Origin: Herbiconiux gentiana
GTDB lineage: Bacteria > Actinomycetota > Actinomycetes > Actinomycetales > Microbacteriaceae
Assembly (NCBI RefSeq): GCF_024978135.1
Contig: NZ_JANTEZ010000008.1
Coordinates: forward strand, 1 to 64,000
DNA: 64,000 nt
Direction of reading: 5' to 3'
Shown: positions 16,117-24,599 of the stretch, piece after piece
Numbering within the stretch: position 1 is the stretch's first letter
Layout: each line of letters opens with the position of its first letter
The notes under the pieces: model-generated
Seen by the model: the letters and a program-made list of their open reading frames with translations, nothing else
The model's database searches: none
What the model was told of the DNA's origin: nothing
Position numbers and translations under genes: made by a program

Positions 16117-18818
16117 CGGCCTCGCCGCCGCCCGCCCGCTCCGCCGTCTCCCCCGCCGCCCTTCCCCCCGCCGGGCTCGACGGCTTCGACACCGCCCACT
16201 CGCGCCTGCTCACGGTGCCGGGCGGCGACTCCTGGCACTACGTCGACACCGCGGATGCCCTGGCCGCCCTCGGGGCCGAGCCGGTCGGCACCGTGCTCGC
16301 GGTGCACGGCAACCCGACCTGGTCGTACCTCTGGCGGCACGTCGTCGCCCGCACCCTCGAGGACGCCCGCGCGGGCGGCCCCGCGTGGCGTGTGGTCGCG
16401 GTCGACCAGCTCGAGATGGGCTACTCCTCGCGCAGCGGCCGGTCGCGCATCCTCCCCCAGCGCATCGACGACCTGTCGGCCTTCACCGAGGCGCTGGGTC
16501 TCACCGGCCCGGTCGTCACGCTCGGCCACGACTGGGGTGGAGTGGTCTCGCTCGGCTGGGCCACCACGCATCCCGAGCTGCTGGCGGGTGTGATGCTGCT
16601 GAACACCGCCGTGCACCAGCCGGCCGACGTGCCCATCCCGGCGCCGCTCCGGCTCGCCCGGGCGCGCGGGATGCTCGGGGCCGGGTCGGTGCAGACCACC
16701 GGCTTTCTCGACGTCACGCTCTCGCTGGCCGCTCCGCCACTCCCGCCCGAGGTTCGCGCCGGCTACCGGGCGCCCTACCCGACCGCCTCCCGCCGACGCG
16801 GGATCGGCGCGTTCGTCGCCGACATCCCCGTGGACGCCTCGCACCCGAGCCACGCACGGCTGACGCGGCTCGCCGCCGACGTGGCCGCGCTTGAGGTGCC
16901 GGCGCTGATGCTCTGGGGTCCGCGCGACCCGGTCTTCGGCGACCGGTACCTCGACGACCTCGTGGGGCGGTTGCCGCACGCGCAGGTGCACCGCTTCGAG
17001 GGGGCCGGGCATCTCGTGGCCGAGGATGCGCCGGTCGCCGAGTCGGTGCTGACCTGGCTGGACGAGTACGTCGGCCCGGGTGGTCGTGCCGGTGCGGGCG
17101 GTCTTGCCGGTGCGGGTATCGTCGGCGACGCCGGTACCGCCACCGCTCCTTCCTGTGATGGCGATGGCGCCGGCCGCGCATCCTTCACCCCCCTCTGGGC
17201 CCACCTCGAGGAGCGTCGCGACGACGACACCGACGCCGTGGTCGAGCTGCGCGGCGACGGTGTGCGCCACGTCTCGTGGCGCACGCTGAACGACCGCGTC
17301 ACCCGCCTCGCCGCGGGGCTGCACCGCCTCGGCGTGCGGAAGGGCGACCGCGTCTCGCTGCTCACGACCCCCGGCGCGACGCTCACGGCGGTGGTCTACG
17401 CCTGCCTGCGGCTCGGCGCCGTCGTCGTGGTGGCCGACGCGGGGCTCGGGGTGCAGGGGCTCGGACGCGCCCTCCGCGGCGCCTACCCCGACTTCGTCAT
17501 CGGCGAGACCCGTGGGCTGGCGGCGGCCCGGGCGCTGGGCTGGCCGGGCATCCGCATCTCGACCGCTCGCCTGCCTCGCGCGTCGGCGAGGGCGCTCGGT
17601 GTGACCGTGAGCCTGCGCGAGCTGTACGACGGGCCGTCGCTCGATCTGCCCGCCGCGCCAGAACCCGGCGATCCCGCGGCGATCCTGTTCACCTCCGGGT
17701 CGACCGGCCCGGCGAAGGGCGTCGTCTACACGCACGCCCAGCTCTCGGCGGTGCGCGACGCCCTCGGCGAGCACTTCGCCGTCACTCCCGACTCGGGCCT
17801 CGTCACGGGCTTCGCCCCCTTCGCGCTGCTCGGGCCGGCGCTCGGCGCGCGGTCGTCGACCCCCGAGATGGACGTCTCGGCGCCCCGCACCCTCACCGCC
17901 CGCGCGGTGGCGGCGGCGGTCTCGGCCGCGGCGGCCGACATCGTCTTCCTCTCCCCCGCCGCCATCCTGAACGTGGTGGCGACCGCGGGCGAGCTCGAGC
18001 CCGCCGAGCGGGTGGTGCTCGGGGGCGTGCGCACGGTGCTCTCCACGGGGGCACCGGTGAGCGAGCGGATGCTCTCCGAGCTCGTCGCCGTGCTGCCGAA
18101 CGCTCAGGCGCATGCCCTCTACGGCATGACCGAGTGCCTGCTGGTCTCCGACATCACGCTCGACGACGTGCGGGCCGTTCGCGCCTCGGGGTCGGGTGAC
18201 GAGGGGGTGTGCGTCGGGCATCCGATCGCCGGGGTCGAGGTGCGGATCAGTGCGCTGGACGAGCTGGGCCGGGCGACGGGGTCACCGTCGCGGGCTGTCG
18301 GCATGCTCGGCGAGGTGCTGATCTCGGCGCCGCACCTGAAGAGCGGCTACGACCGGCTGTGGCTCACCGACCGGGAGGCCGTGCGGGACACGCCCGAGAA
18401 TGGACGCTGGCACCGCACCGGCGACGTCGGGCACCTCGACGCCGACGGGCGGCTGTGGATCGAGGGGCGGCTGCCGCACGTCATCGCGACCTCCGACGGG
18501 CCGGTCGCTCCGGTGGGCGCCGAACAGGCCATCGAGACGGTCGAGGCGGTGCGCCGCGCGGCGGTCGTCGGGGTGGGTCCGCAGGGCCTCCGGCAGTTCG
18601 TCGCAGTCGTCGAGGCCTCGCCCAGGGCTCGGCGGGCCGCCCTCGCCGCGCCGGAGCTCGCTCGGCGGGTGCGGGAGTCGACCGGGCATCCGCTCGTCGC
18701 GGTGTTCTCGGTGGCGCAGCTGCCGACGGACATCAGGCACAACTCGAAGATCGACCGGGCCGGGTTGTCGCTCTGGGCCGAGGGCGTGCTCGAGGGCCGG
18801 CGGCTGAGCGCGCCGTGA
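16113..18818 (+). CDS. oleBC: OleBC fusion: beta-lactone decarboxylase plus beta-lactone synthetase
   Basis: A 901-residue two-domain protein. Residues 1-325 are an alpha/beta hydrolase of the haloalkane-dehalogenase type: HGNPTW oxyanion loop (65-70), nucleophile Asp140 in GHDWGG, and C-terminal GAGHLVAED. This is OleB, which converts the beta-lactone to the olefin and CO2. A Gly/Ala-rich linker (about 325-360) leads to an AMP-forming ligase domain: P-loop FTSGSTGPAKG at about 526, ALYGMTE, HRTGDVGHLDADG and a C-terminal HNSKIDR lysine. This is OleC, which makes the beta-lactone from the beta-hydroxy acid using ATP. OleBC fusions are known from actinobacteria. Both ends overlap neighbours by GTGA, implying translational coupling. 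Confidence 0.93.
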   Translation: MTASPPPARSAVSPAALPPAGLDGFDTAHSRLLTVPGGDSWHYVDTADALAALGAEPVGTVLAVHGNPTWSYLWRHVVARTLEDARAGGPAWRVVAVDQLEMGYSSRSGRSRILPQRIDDLSAFTEALGLTGPVVTLGHDWGGVVSLGWATTHPELLAGVMLLNTAVHQPADVPIPAPLRLARARGMLGAGSVQTTGFLDVTLSLAAPPLPPEVRAGYRAPYPTASRRRGIGAFVADIPVDASHPSHARLTRLAADVAALEVPALMLWGPRDPVFGDRYLDDLVGRLPHAQVHRFEGAGHLVAEDAPVAESVLTWLDEYVGPGGRAGAGGLAGAGIVGDAGTATAPSCDGDGAGRASFTPLWAHLEERRDDDTDAVVELRGDGVRHVSWRTLNDRVTRLAAGLHRLGVRKGDRVSLLTTPGATLTAVVYACLRLGAVVVVADAGLGVQGLGRALRGAYPDFVIGETRGLAAARALGWPGIRISTARLPRASARALGVTVSLRELYDGPSLDLPAAPEPGDPAAILFTSGSTGPAKGVVYTHAQLSAVRDALGEHFAVTPDSGLVTGFAPFALLGPALGARSSTPEMDVSAPRTLTARAVAAAVSAAAADIVFLSPAAILNVVATAGELEPAERVVLGGVRTVLSTGAPVSERMLSELVAVLPNAQAHALYGMTECLLVSDITLDDVRAVRASGSGDEGVCVGHPIAGVEVRISALDELGRATGSPSRAVGMLGEVLISAPHLKSGYDRLWLTDREAVRDTPENGRWHRTGDVGHLDADGRLWIEGRLPHVIATSDGPVAPVGAEQAIETVEAVRRAAVVGVGPQGLRQFVAVVEASPRARRAALAAPELARRVRESTGHPLVAVFSVAQLPTDIRHNSKIDRAGLSLWAEGVLEGRRLSAP

Positions 18819-19810
18819 CCGTTCTCGTCACCGGGGCGAGCGGGCTGCTCGGGCGGGCCGTGGCGGCCGAGATCGCCGACCGCGGGGTTCGTGTGCGCAC
18901 GCTGCAGCGGCGGCCGTCGGGGCTCGCAGGGCGGGGTGGCGGCGGCTCGGTCGCCGATGTCGCTGGCTCGGTGACCGACGCCGCCGCGGTCGCCCGGGCC
19001 GTCGAGGGCGTCGACGCGGTGGTGCATCTGGCCGCGAAGGTGTCGCTCGCCGGCGACCCCGACGAGTTCACGGCGGTCAACGTCGAGGGCACCCGGCTGC
19101 TGCTCGACGCCGCCGAGCGCGCGGGTGTCGCGCGCTTCGTGCAGATCTCGTCGCCGTCGGTCGCGCACGCGGGCAGCTCCCTCGTCGGCGCCGGGGCCGA
19201 GCCCGCCGATCCCGCCCGGGCCCGGGGCCTCTACGCCCGCACCAAGGCGGAGGGCGAGCTCATCGCCCTCGCGCACGACCGGCCGGGCTTCGCCGTGGTG
19301 GCCGTGCGCCCGCACCTCGTCTGGGGCCCCGGTGACACGCAGCTCGTCGAGCGGATCGTCGACCGCGCCCGGCACGGCCGGCTGCCGCTGCTCGGCGACG
19401 GCACCGCGCTGATCGACAGCACCTACATCGACAACGCCGCGACGGCGATCGCGTCGGCGCTGGAGCGGGCCGCGCATCCGGACGCCCATGGCCGACCCTT
19501 CGTCGTGACCAACGGCGAGCCGCGACCGGTGGCCGAGCTGCTCGCGGGCATCTGCCTCGCCGCCGGCGTGCGACCGCCGCGCTGGAGCGTGCCGGCCGGC
19601 CTCGCCCGCGCGGCCGGCGGCGCCGTGGAGCGCTGGTGGGCGGTGCGGCCAGGCACCGACGAGCCGCCGATGACGCGCTTCCTCGCCGAGCAGCTCTCGA
19701 CCGCGCACTGGTTCGACCAGCGCGCGACCCGCCACGCCCTGGCCTGGGCCCCGTCCGTCTCGCTCGACGAGGGCCTCCGCCGCCTCGCCGCCCACTACGC
19801 GGCCCGCTGA
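18815..19810 (+). CDS. oleD: OleD: 2-alkyl-3-oxoalkanoate reductase
   Basis: A 331-residue extended SDR (NAD-dependent epimerase type). The Rossmann motif TGASGLLGRAVA starts near residue 6, HLAAKVS lies at about 72, and YxxxK is YARTK at about 140-144. In the Ole pathway OleD reduces the keto acid made by OleA to the beta-hydroxy acid used by OleC. The GTG start overlaps the oleBC stop. All steps for long-chain beta-lactone and olefin formation are thus encoded in one operon: A, then D, then C and B. The stop lies within a degenerate CTGACC repeat. Confidence 0.92.
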   Translation: MTVLVTGASGLLGRAVAAEIADRGVRVRTLQRRPSGLAGRGGGGSVADVAGSVTDAAAVARAVEGVDAVVHLAAKVSLAGDPDEFTAVNVEGTRLLLDAAERAGVARFVQISSPSVAHAGSSLVGAGAEPADPARARGLYARTKAEGELIALAHDRPGFAVVAVRPHLVWGPGDTQLVERIVDRARHGRLPLLGDGTALIDSTYIDNAATAIASALERAAHPDAHGRPFVVTNGEPRPVAELLAGICLAAGVRPPRWSVPAGLARAAGGAVERWWAVRPGTDEPPMTRFLAEQLSTAHWFDQRATRHALAWAPSVSLDEGLRRLAAHYAAR

Positions 19811-19852
19811 CCCCGGCCGCCTGACCGCGCCCGGCCGACTGCGCCCGGCCGA
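19807..19852. repeat. Degenerate tandem repeat over the oleD stop
   Basis: Three units built on CTGACC(G)C(C)CGGCCG, of 14, 18 and 14 bp, begin at the stop codon and run into the intergenic spacer. Confidence 0.5.
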
Positions 19853-19890
19853 TGTCGGGATGCTCGCTCGTGCGGATGCCGACGGGGTCG

Positions 19891-19896
19891 TAGATT
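19891..19896 (+). promoter_or_regulatory. -10 hexamer TAGATT, leaderless geometry
   Basis: TAGATT lies 6 nt before the ATG at 19903 of the esterase gene. Confidence 0.6.
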
Positions 19897-19902
19897 CGGA
19901 GC

Positions 19903-20742
19903 ATGGTCATCGACGACGCGACGCCCCTCCGGTTCTGGCCCGGGTTGGTCTATGCCGAGCGGCCCGAGGGGGCTCTGCGGCTCGATGTGCTGGCACCCGC
20001 GGAGGGCGCGGGCGGGGCGGCGGGTGAGGGTGGGGGCTGGGCGACCCGGGCGCCAGGCGCATCCGGTCGGGGGCTCGCCCCGGTCGTGGTGTTCCTGCAC
20101 GGCGGCGGGTGGCACGAGGGCGACCGCGGGGCGGCACTGCATCCGTGGCTGAATCCGTTGCTGGCCGGGCGGGGCTTCGTGACGGTCGCGCCGACGTATC
20201 GGCTGAGCGGCACCGCCGTCTGGCCGGCCGCGTTGGACGACGCGCTCGACGCCGTCGCGTGGACGATCGCGCACGCCGAGGAGTTCGGCGGCGACCCGGA
20301 GCGGGTCGCCGTGTGGGGGTTCTCGGCGGGAGCGCAGCTGGCGGCGATGGTCGCCCTCGATCCGGCGAGCGGCGTGCGGGCGGCGGCGGTCGCGGCCTGC
20401 CCGGCCGACCTCCGGGGCACCGATCCCGACGCCGACGACGAGGTCACCCGGCTGCTCGGCGCTCCGGTGACCCCCGAGCGGCTGGCGGCGCTGAGCCCGG
20501 TCGCCCAGGTGCGGGGCGCGGTCGTGCCGTTCTCGATCGTGCACGGCACCGCCGACGAGATCGTGCCGGTCGAGCAGGGCGAGGCGCTGCGCGACGCGAT
20601 CCGCGCGGCCGGCGGGGTCGCCGAGTGGCACGCGATCGAGGGCGGGCGGCACAGCTGGCCCGACACCCCGTCGGCGGGCCTCGACGAGCAGGCGCCGAGC
20701 TTCGGCTCACTCGCCGCCGACTTCTTCGAGCGGATGCTCTGA
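19903..20742 (+). CDS. Alpha/beta hydrolase, esterase/lipase type
   Basis: A 279-residue soluble enzyme of the hormone-sensitive-lipase/BD-FAE-like group. The oxyanion-hole motif is FLHGGGW (about 64-70), the nucleophile Ser is in WGFSAGA near residue 141, the Asp is in HGTADEIVP, and the His is in EGGRHSW. It has no signal peptide. It probably hydrolyses a carboxylic ester; the substrate is unknown. It lies 92 bp after oleD with its own promoter, so it may not belong to the ole operon. Confidence 0.87.
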   Translation: MVIDDATPLRFWPGLVYAERPEGALRLDVLAPAEGAGGAAGEGGGWATRAPGASGRGLAPVVVFLHGGGWHEGDRGAALHPWLNPLLAGRGFVTVAPTYRLSGTAVWPAALDDALDAVAWTIAHAEEFGGDPERVAVWGFSAGAQLAAMVALDPASGVRAAAVAACPADLRGTDPDADDEVTRLLGAPVTPERLAALSPVAQVRGAVVPFSIVHGTADEIVPVEQGEALRDAIRAAGGVAEWHAIEGGRHSWPDTPSAGLDEQAPSFGSLAADFFERML

Positions 20743-20818
20743 CCGCCGACGTCGCCCGTACCCCCACGCCGCGCGCGGGCCGACCGCGGTCGCGAAGGGG
20801 GCTGGACGAGCGGGCGGG

Positions 20819-21847
20819 TCAGGAGGCGGTGCGGAGGGACGCCGCGGATGCGGCGGCGCCCGCGGCGGCCGCGCGGGTGAGGTGGTCGTGGAACTCGTCG
20901 GGGCGGATGAGGCGGGACGGCGTGCCCGGGGCCTCGCCCGGGCGCACGAGGGCCTCGCCCGGGCGCACGAGGGTCGGACCCTGGTTCCCGCAGGCGCGCA
21001 GGGTGCGGCGCAGGTGGGCGATCGCGCCCGAGGCGAAGGTGTCGGGCGGGTCGAGCCAGACGAGCAGGAAGTGCCCGCCCGGCACGTCGAGGCACTGCCA
21101 CGGCATCTCGCCGAAGCCGAAGCCGTCGACGAAGGCCGGGGCCTCGCCGAAGGTCAGCGGGCGCGCCTCGAGACTCGCCCACATCTCGCGGAAATCCGCG
21201 TCGCGCACGGACAGCTCGCCCACGAGCTCCTGCAGCCGCGGGTCGTCCGGGTCGCCGTGGAAGCGCAGGGCGGCGACAGCAGCGCGAGCGGTGCGGCGCC
21301 AGCCCTCGAGCCCGCGGGCTTCCTGCGGGGCGAGGAACGCCGCCGCTACGCAGTTGCCCCCGGCGACGGCGAAGCTCGGCTGCAGGGCGTGGGCGAGCTC
21401 GTTGGCGACGAGGATGTCCTGGTTGCGGTCGAGGACGTAGACCGGAGCATCCGACCACTGCTCGACCAGCCGGAGGACGAGGTCGCTCACGGGCGGCACC
21501 GGGCGGCCCGGTGAGCGCGGCGGAGCCGGCAGCGCGAGGCGGTAGAAGTAGGCGGACGCGTCGGCGTCGAGGCGCAGGGCGCGGCAGAGCGAGGCGAGCA
21601 CCTGCTCGGAGACCTGGTGGTGGCGGCCCTGCTCGAGGCGGATGTAGTACTCGCGGCTGATGCCCGCGAGGTCGGCCACCTCCTCCCGGCGGAGGCCGGA
21701 GACCCGGCGGCCCGGTTCGGCGACGAGCCCGACGTCGGCGGGCTGCAGCTGGGCCCGGCGGCCCCGGAGGTACTGCCCGAGGGTGGGCGCCGCCGAGGCG
21801 GGCTCGGGCCGATGACGGGTCGGCGGAAGAGCGGGAGCTGCGCGCAT
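20819..21847 (-). CDS. HTH transcriptional regulator with MmyB-like ligand domain
   Basis: A 342-residue regulator. An XRE-type HTH (GLRREEVADLAGISREYYIRLEQG) lies near residues 50-75, followed by an MmyB-like sensory domain (DRNQDILVANELAHAL, FREMWASLEAR). It is the intact counterpart of the broken gene at 817-1696. ATG 21847 is supported by AAGGA 5 nt upstream. Near the C terminus a 21-nt direct duplication encodes LVRPGEA twice in tandem. A palindrome at 21887-21900 overlaps the likely -10 and may be its own operator. It is convergent with the esterase gene. The target gene and ligand are unknown. Confidence 0.87.
   Translation of the reverse strand: MRAAPALPPTRHRPEPASAAPTLGQYLRGRRAQLQPADVGLVAEPGRRVSGLRREEVADLAGISREYYIRLEQGRHHQVSEQVLASLCRALRLDADASAYFYRLALPAPPRSPGRPVPPVSDLVLRLVEQWSDAPVYVLDRNQDILVANELAHALQPSFAVAGGNCVAAAFLAPQEARGLEGWRRTARAAVAALRFHGDPDDPRLQELVGELSVRDADFREMWASLEARPLTFGEAPAFVDGFGFGEMPWQCLDVPGGHFLLVWLDPPDTFASGAIAHLRRTLRACGNQGPTLVRPGEALVRPGEAPGTPSRLIRPDEFHDHLTRAAAAGAAASAASLRTAS
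20929..20970. repeat. 21-bp direct duplication inside the HTH regulator
   Basis: Two identical 21-bp units (20929-20949 and 20950-20970) keep the frame and duplicate seven residues in the C-terminal tail. Confidence 0.8.
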
Positions 21848-21886
21848 GTCGTTCCTTCGGGATCGCATCCGGAGTAGCGGTGCTCG

Positions 21887-21900
21887 AATCCTATTGGATT
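21887..21900. promoter_or_regulatory. Candidate autoregulatory operator AATCC-TATT-GGATT
   Basis: A perfect 5+4+5 inverted repeat lies 40 bp upstream of the regulator start and overlaps TAGGAT on the minus strand, a good -10 hexamer. Confidence 0.45.
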
Positions 21901-21918
21901 TTCACGCGCAGCGGGACG

Positions 21919-22446
21919 TCAGCGGAGAGCGCTCTCCCCTACCCGGAACTTGAAGCCGCGGTGCGACCCGACGAACCCGAGCCGCTCGTAGAAGCGGTGC
22001 GCGTCGGTGCGCGCCTCGTCCGACGTCAGCTGCACGAGCGCCGCGCCGAGCGCCGGCGCCGCGACCTGCGTGCTCCAGCGCATCATCGCCGAGCCGATGC
22101 CCGACGACCGCCGCGCGCTGCTCACCCGGACCGCCTCGATCAGCACCCGGGTGGCACCGCGACGGGCGAGGCCCGGGATGCGCGTGAGCTGCATCATCGC
22201 GACCACCTCCTCGTCGGCGCCGACCACGACGAGCAGGTCGTTCGACGGGTCGCCGAGGGTGTCGACGAGCCCGGCCCGGTAAGCCGGGGCGTCCGCCGCG
22301 TCGGCGAGGTCGCCGCGCGAGGCGCTGACGGCGTCGTCGGCGAGCAGCCGCATGAGCGCGTCGAGGTCGCCGACGTCAGCGCGTCGCAGGGTGACCGCGC
22401 CGTCGGGGGTGGCGAGCGCGGCGGGGAGGTCGAGATCGGTGAGCAT
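21919..22446 (-). CDS. GNAT-family N-acetyltransferase
   Basis: A 175-residue protein with the GNAT core: LLVVVGADEEVVAMMQLT, then VLIEAVRVSSARRSSGIGSAMM, whose RxxGxG acetyl-CoA loop is RRSSGIGSA, and the C-terminal DAHRFYERLGF typical of the family. The ATG at 22446 lies 6 nt after GAGACT (22453-22458), suggesting a leaderless transcript. The acceptor substrate is unknown. Confidence 0.88.
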   Translation of the reverse strand: MLTDLDLPAALATPDGAVTLRRADVGDLDALMRLLADDAVSASRGDLADAADAPAYRAGLVDTLGDPSNDLLVVVGADEEVVAMMQLTRIPGLARRGATRVLIEAVRVSSARRSSGIGSAMMRWSTQVAAPALGAALVQLTSDEARTDAHRFYERLGFVGSHRGFKFRVGESALR

Positions 22447-22536
22447 CGCCCCAGTCTCGCATCGGCCACCGCGCGGCTCGACAGACGTGGCACGAGGTTG
22501 CGACGCCGGTCGTGTCGGCACGGGCATCCGGATGCG

Positions 22537-22542
22537 TAGCCT
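22537..22542 (+). promoter_or_regulatory. -10 hexamer TAGCCT, leaderless geometry
   Basis: TAGCCT lies 6 nt before the ATG at 22549 of the aquaporin gene. Confidence 0.5.
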
Positions 22543-22548
22543 CACGTC

Positions 22549-23334
22549 ATGCCGAGCCAGAAGAACCCCGCCCACGTCCCCTCCGGCGCCTCGCCTCTCC
22601 GCCGGGCCGCCGCCGAGGCGGGCGGCACCTTCCTGCTCGTGTTCGGGCTGATCGGGGCAGCCCTGCTCACCTCGCCCGACTCGAACGGAGTCGCCGCCCA
22701 GCCGGGGACGGGACTGCTCGGCGTGGCCGTCGCACTTGGGCTGACCGTCGCGATCGGTGCGGCGGTGCTCGGCCCGGTCTCGGGCGGGCACTTCAACCCG
22801 GCGGTCACGATCGGCGTCGCGGTGGCGGGCCGGCTGCGCTGGGGCCTCGTGCCGGTCTACCTCGCGGCCCAGGTGGTCGGCGGGGTGGCGGGCGCGGCGC
22901 TCGTGCGGGCTCTCCTCCTCGGCAGCGCCGACGGCGGGTCGGCGGCGGTCGGGGCGGGCTTCGCGTCGACGGGGTACGGGATGCTCTCCCCCGGCCACTT
23001 CGGCCTGGTGCCGGTCGCGGCAGTGGAGGTCGTCGCGACCGCCGTGCTGGTGGTCGTGGTGCTCACCACGACCCACCCCCGCACCGGAACCCCGCTCGCG
23101 CCGCTCGTGATCGGCGGCACGCTGACCCTGATGCTCTTCGTCGCCCTGCCGATCGACAACGCCTCGCTCAACCCGGCCCGATCGCTCGCCACCGCGGTGT
23201 TCGGCGGAGGTGACTGGGTGGCGCAGGTGTGGGCGTTCATCGTGTTCCCCGTCGTGGGCGCGGCGGTCGCGGCCGGGCTCTACCGTCGCGCGACGGCGGG
23301 CCGCGCCTCGGCGGCCCCGGCCGACCCGGCCTGA
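22549..23334 (+). CDS. aqpZ: Aquaporin / MIP family channel
   Basis: A 261-residue membrane channel with six hydrophobic segments and the two NPA half-helix motifs: HFNPAVT (Asn83) and SLNPARS (Asn208). The residues around them resemble water-selective aquaporins more than glycerol facilitators (the second motif is NPAR, not NPARD). It probably lets water cross the membrane. Its last 55 bp overlap the 3' end of the opposite HtaA-like gene. Confidence 0.9.
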   Translation: MPSQKNPAHVPSGASPLRRAAAEAGGTFLLVFGLIGAALLTSPDSNGVAAQPGTGLLGVAVALGLTVAIGAAVLGPVSGGHFNPAVTIGVAVAGRLRWGLVPVYLAAQVVGGVAGAALVRALLLGSADGGSAAVGAGFASTGYGMLSPGHFGLVPVAAVEVVATAVLVVVVLTTTHPRTGTPLAPLVIGGTLTLMLFVALPIDNASLNPARSLATAVFGGGDWVAQVWAFIVFPVVGAAVAAGLYRRATAGRASAAPADPA

Positions 23335-24599
23335 GCGGCTCGCACCCACGGCAGCGGCAGCCGGCCCGAGAGCTGCAGCACGCACAGCGTGCTCGCCAGA
23401 AGGCACAGCACCAGGGCGGCGAGGGGCAGCAGGAGGCCCTCGGCGCCGTCGAGAGCATCCGGAACCAGCCCCGGCTCGGAGCGGGCAGCCGTCAGGGTGT
23501 CACCCACCGGGAACGCGGCCGAACCCGCCCCGGGCGCACCCGCCGCGGCCACCCCGCCACCGCCCGGCGGTCGAGCGACCACCGCATTGGAGGGCTGGGC
23601 CCCCGTGGGGGTGGCGGGCGCTTCGGGCACCACCGCCGGGGCCGTCGCGTCGTAGTTGACGATCAGCGGGGTGGCGGGCTTGGCGGGGTCGCGCTGGCCA
23701 CCCGAGCTGAACCAGTACGACGCCTGCCCCGTCGACGCCTGGAAGTCCACGAAGCTCGACGGGAACGATCCCCAGTACGCCTCGTTCACGGCGGTGCGGG
23801 CGACCTGCGCCGGGTCGCCGCCGTCGACACCGAGATACTCGGGCTGGGCGGTGAACCCGCCGGCGGCGCCGAGGTCGACGCCGTTCAGCTCGGCGAGCAC
23901 CACCTCGCGGGCGGGCAGCGGCTCCCACTCGGTGAGGTCGTCCATGCTGGTGGCGTAGCCGCCCAGCGTCGCCACGAGCCGGCCGCTGCCGTCGGCGCCG
24001 ATCGTCAGCTCGGGGTCGGTGGCGGTCCAGTAGGTCATGCCGCCGTAGAAGGCGACGGTGAACGAACCCGTCCAGCGGATCGTCGCCCCGTCGACCCCGA
24101 CCTGCCCGACGCCACCGTCCAGGACGACCTGACTGCTCGTCGAGGCGGTGAGCGACCCCGCGCTCACCGGGACGCCGTTCGGATCGAGGCAGCGGCTCGC
24201 GAAGTCGGCCGTCCGCCAGGTTCCGGATGCGCTCAGCTTCTCGATCCGCACCGACCCGCTCCGGGCGGCGTAGAGCCCGTCGGCCTCGGTCCACACCCGT
24301 GCCCCGCCGGCATCGCCCGCGGCGCCCGCGCTGAGGAAGTTGCAGCCGCCCGCGAACGACCCGCTGCTCGCCTCCCGGCTGAGCCCCCAGCGCAGCTGCG
24401 CGTTCGCGACCACGCCGCCTCCGCTGCCGCCCTCGGGCACGGTCACGGTGATGGGCCGGTCGTCCCCACCCGGCTCCGTGGCGGCCGACGCCGACGCCCC
24501 CGCACCCGCACCCGCGAGCATTCCGGCCCCGAGGACGACCGCGAGCACGAGCACACACCCGAACCCGGCGCGTCTCGCGGCCCTTCGCGCCGCGCTCAC
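23280..24599 (-). CDS. Membrane-anchored HtaA-like protein of the haem uptake locus
   Basis: A 439-residue protein with a signal peptide, one HtaA-like domain (about 60-275: LRWGLSREASSGSFAGGCNFLSAG, FTVAFYGGMTYWTATDPELTI, GYATSMDDLTEW), a second segment ending YWGSFPSSFVDFQ and YWFSSGG, a Pro/Ala linker and a C-terminal hydrophobic anchor. HtaA proteins bind haem at the actinobacterial surface. The usual SxxxY and His ligands are not obvious here; instead a cysteine pair (GGCNF, SRCLD) is shared with the paralogue at 28979. GTG 24599 overlaps the upstream stop by GTGA. The gene ends inside the aquaporin gene on the other strand. Confidence 0.82.
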   Translation of the reverse strand: MSAARRAARRAGFGCVLVLAVVLGAGMLAGAGAGASASAATEPGGDDRPITVTVPEGGSGGGVVANAQLRWGLSREASSGSFAGGCNFLSAGAAGDAGGARVWTEADGLYAARSGSVRIEKLSASGTWRTADFASRCLDPNGVPVSAGSLTASTSSQVVLDGGVGQVGVDGATIRWTGSFTVAFYGGMTYWTATDPELTIGADGSGRLVATLGGYATSMDDLTEWEPLPAREVVLAELNGVDLGAAGGFTAQPEYLGVDGGDPAQVARTAVNEAYWGSFPSSFVDFQASTGQASYWFSSGGQRDPAKPATPLIVNYDATAPAVVPEAPATPTGAQPSNAVVARPPGGGGVAAAGAPGAGSAAFPVGDTLTAARSEPGLVPDALDGAEGLLLPLAALVLCLLASTLCVLQLSGRLPLPWVRAAQAGSAGAAEARPAVARR

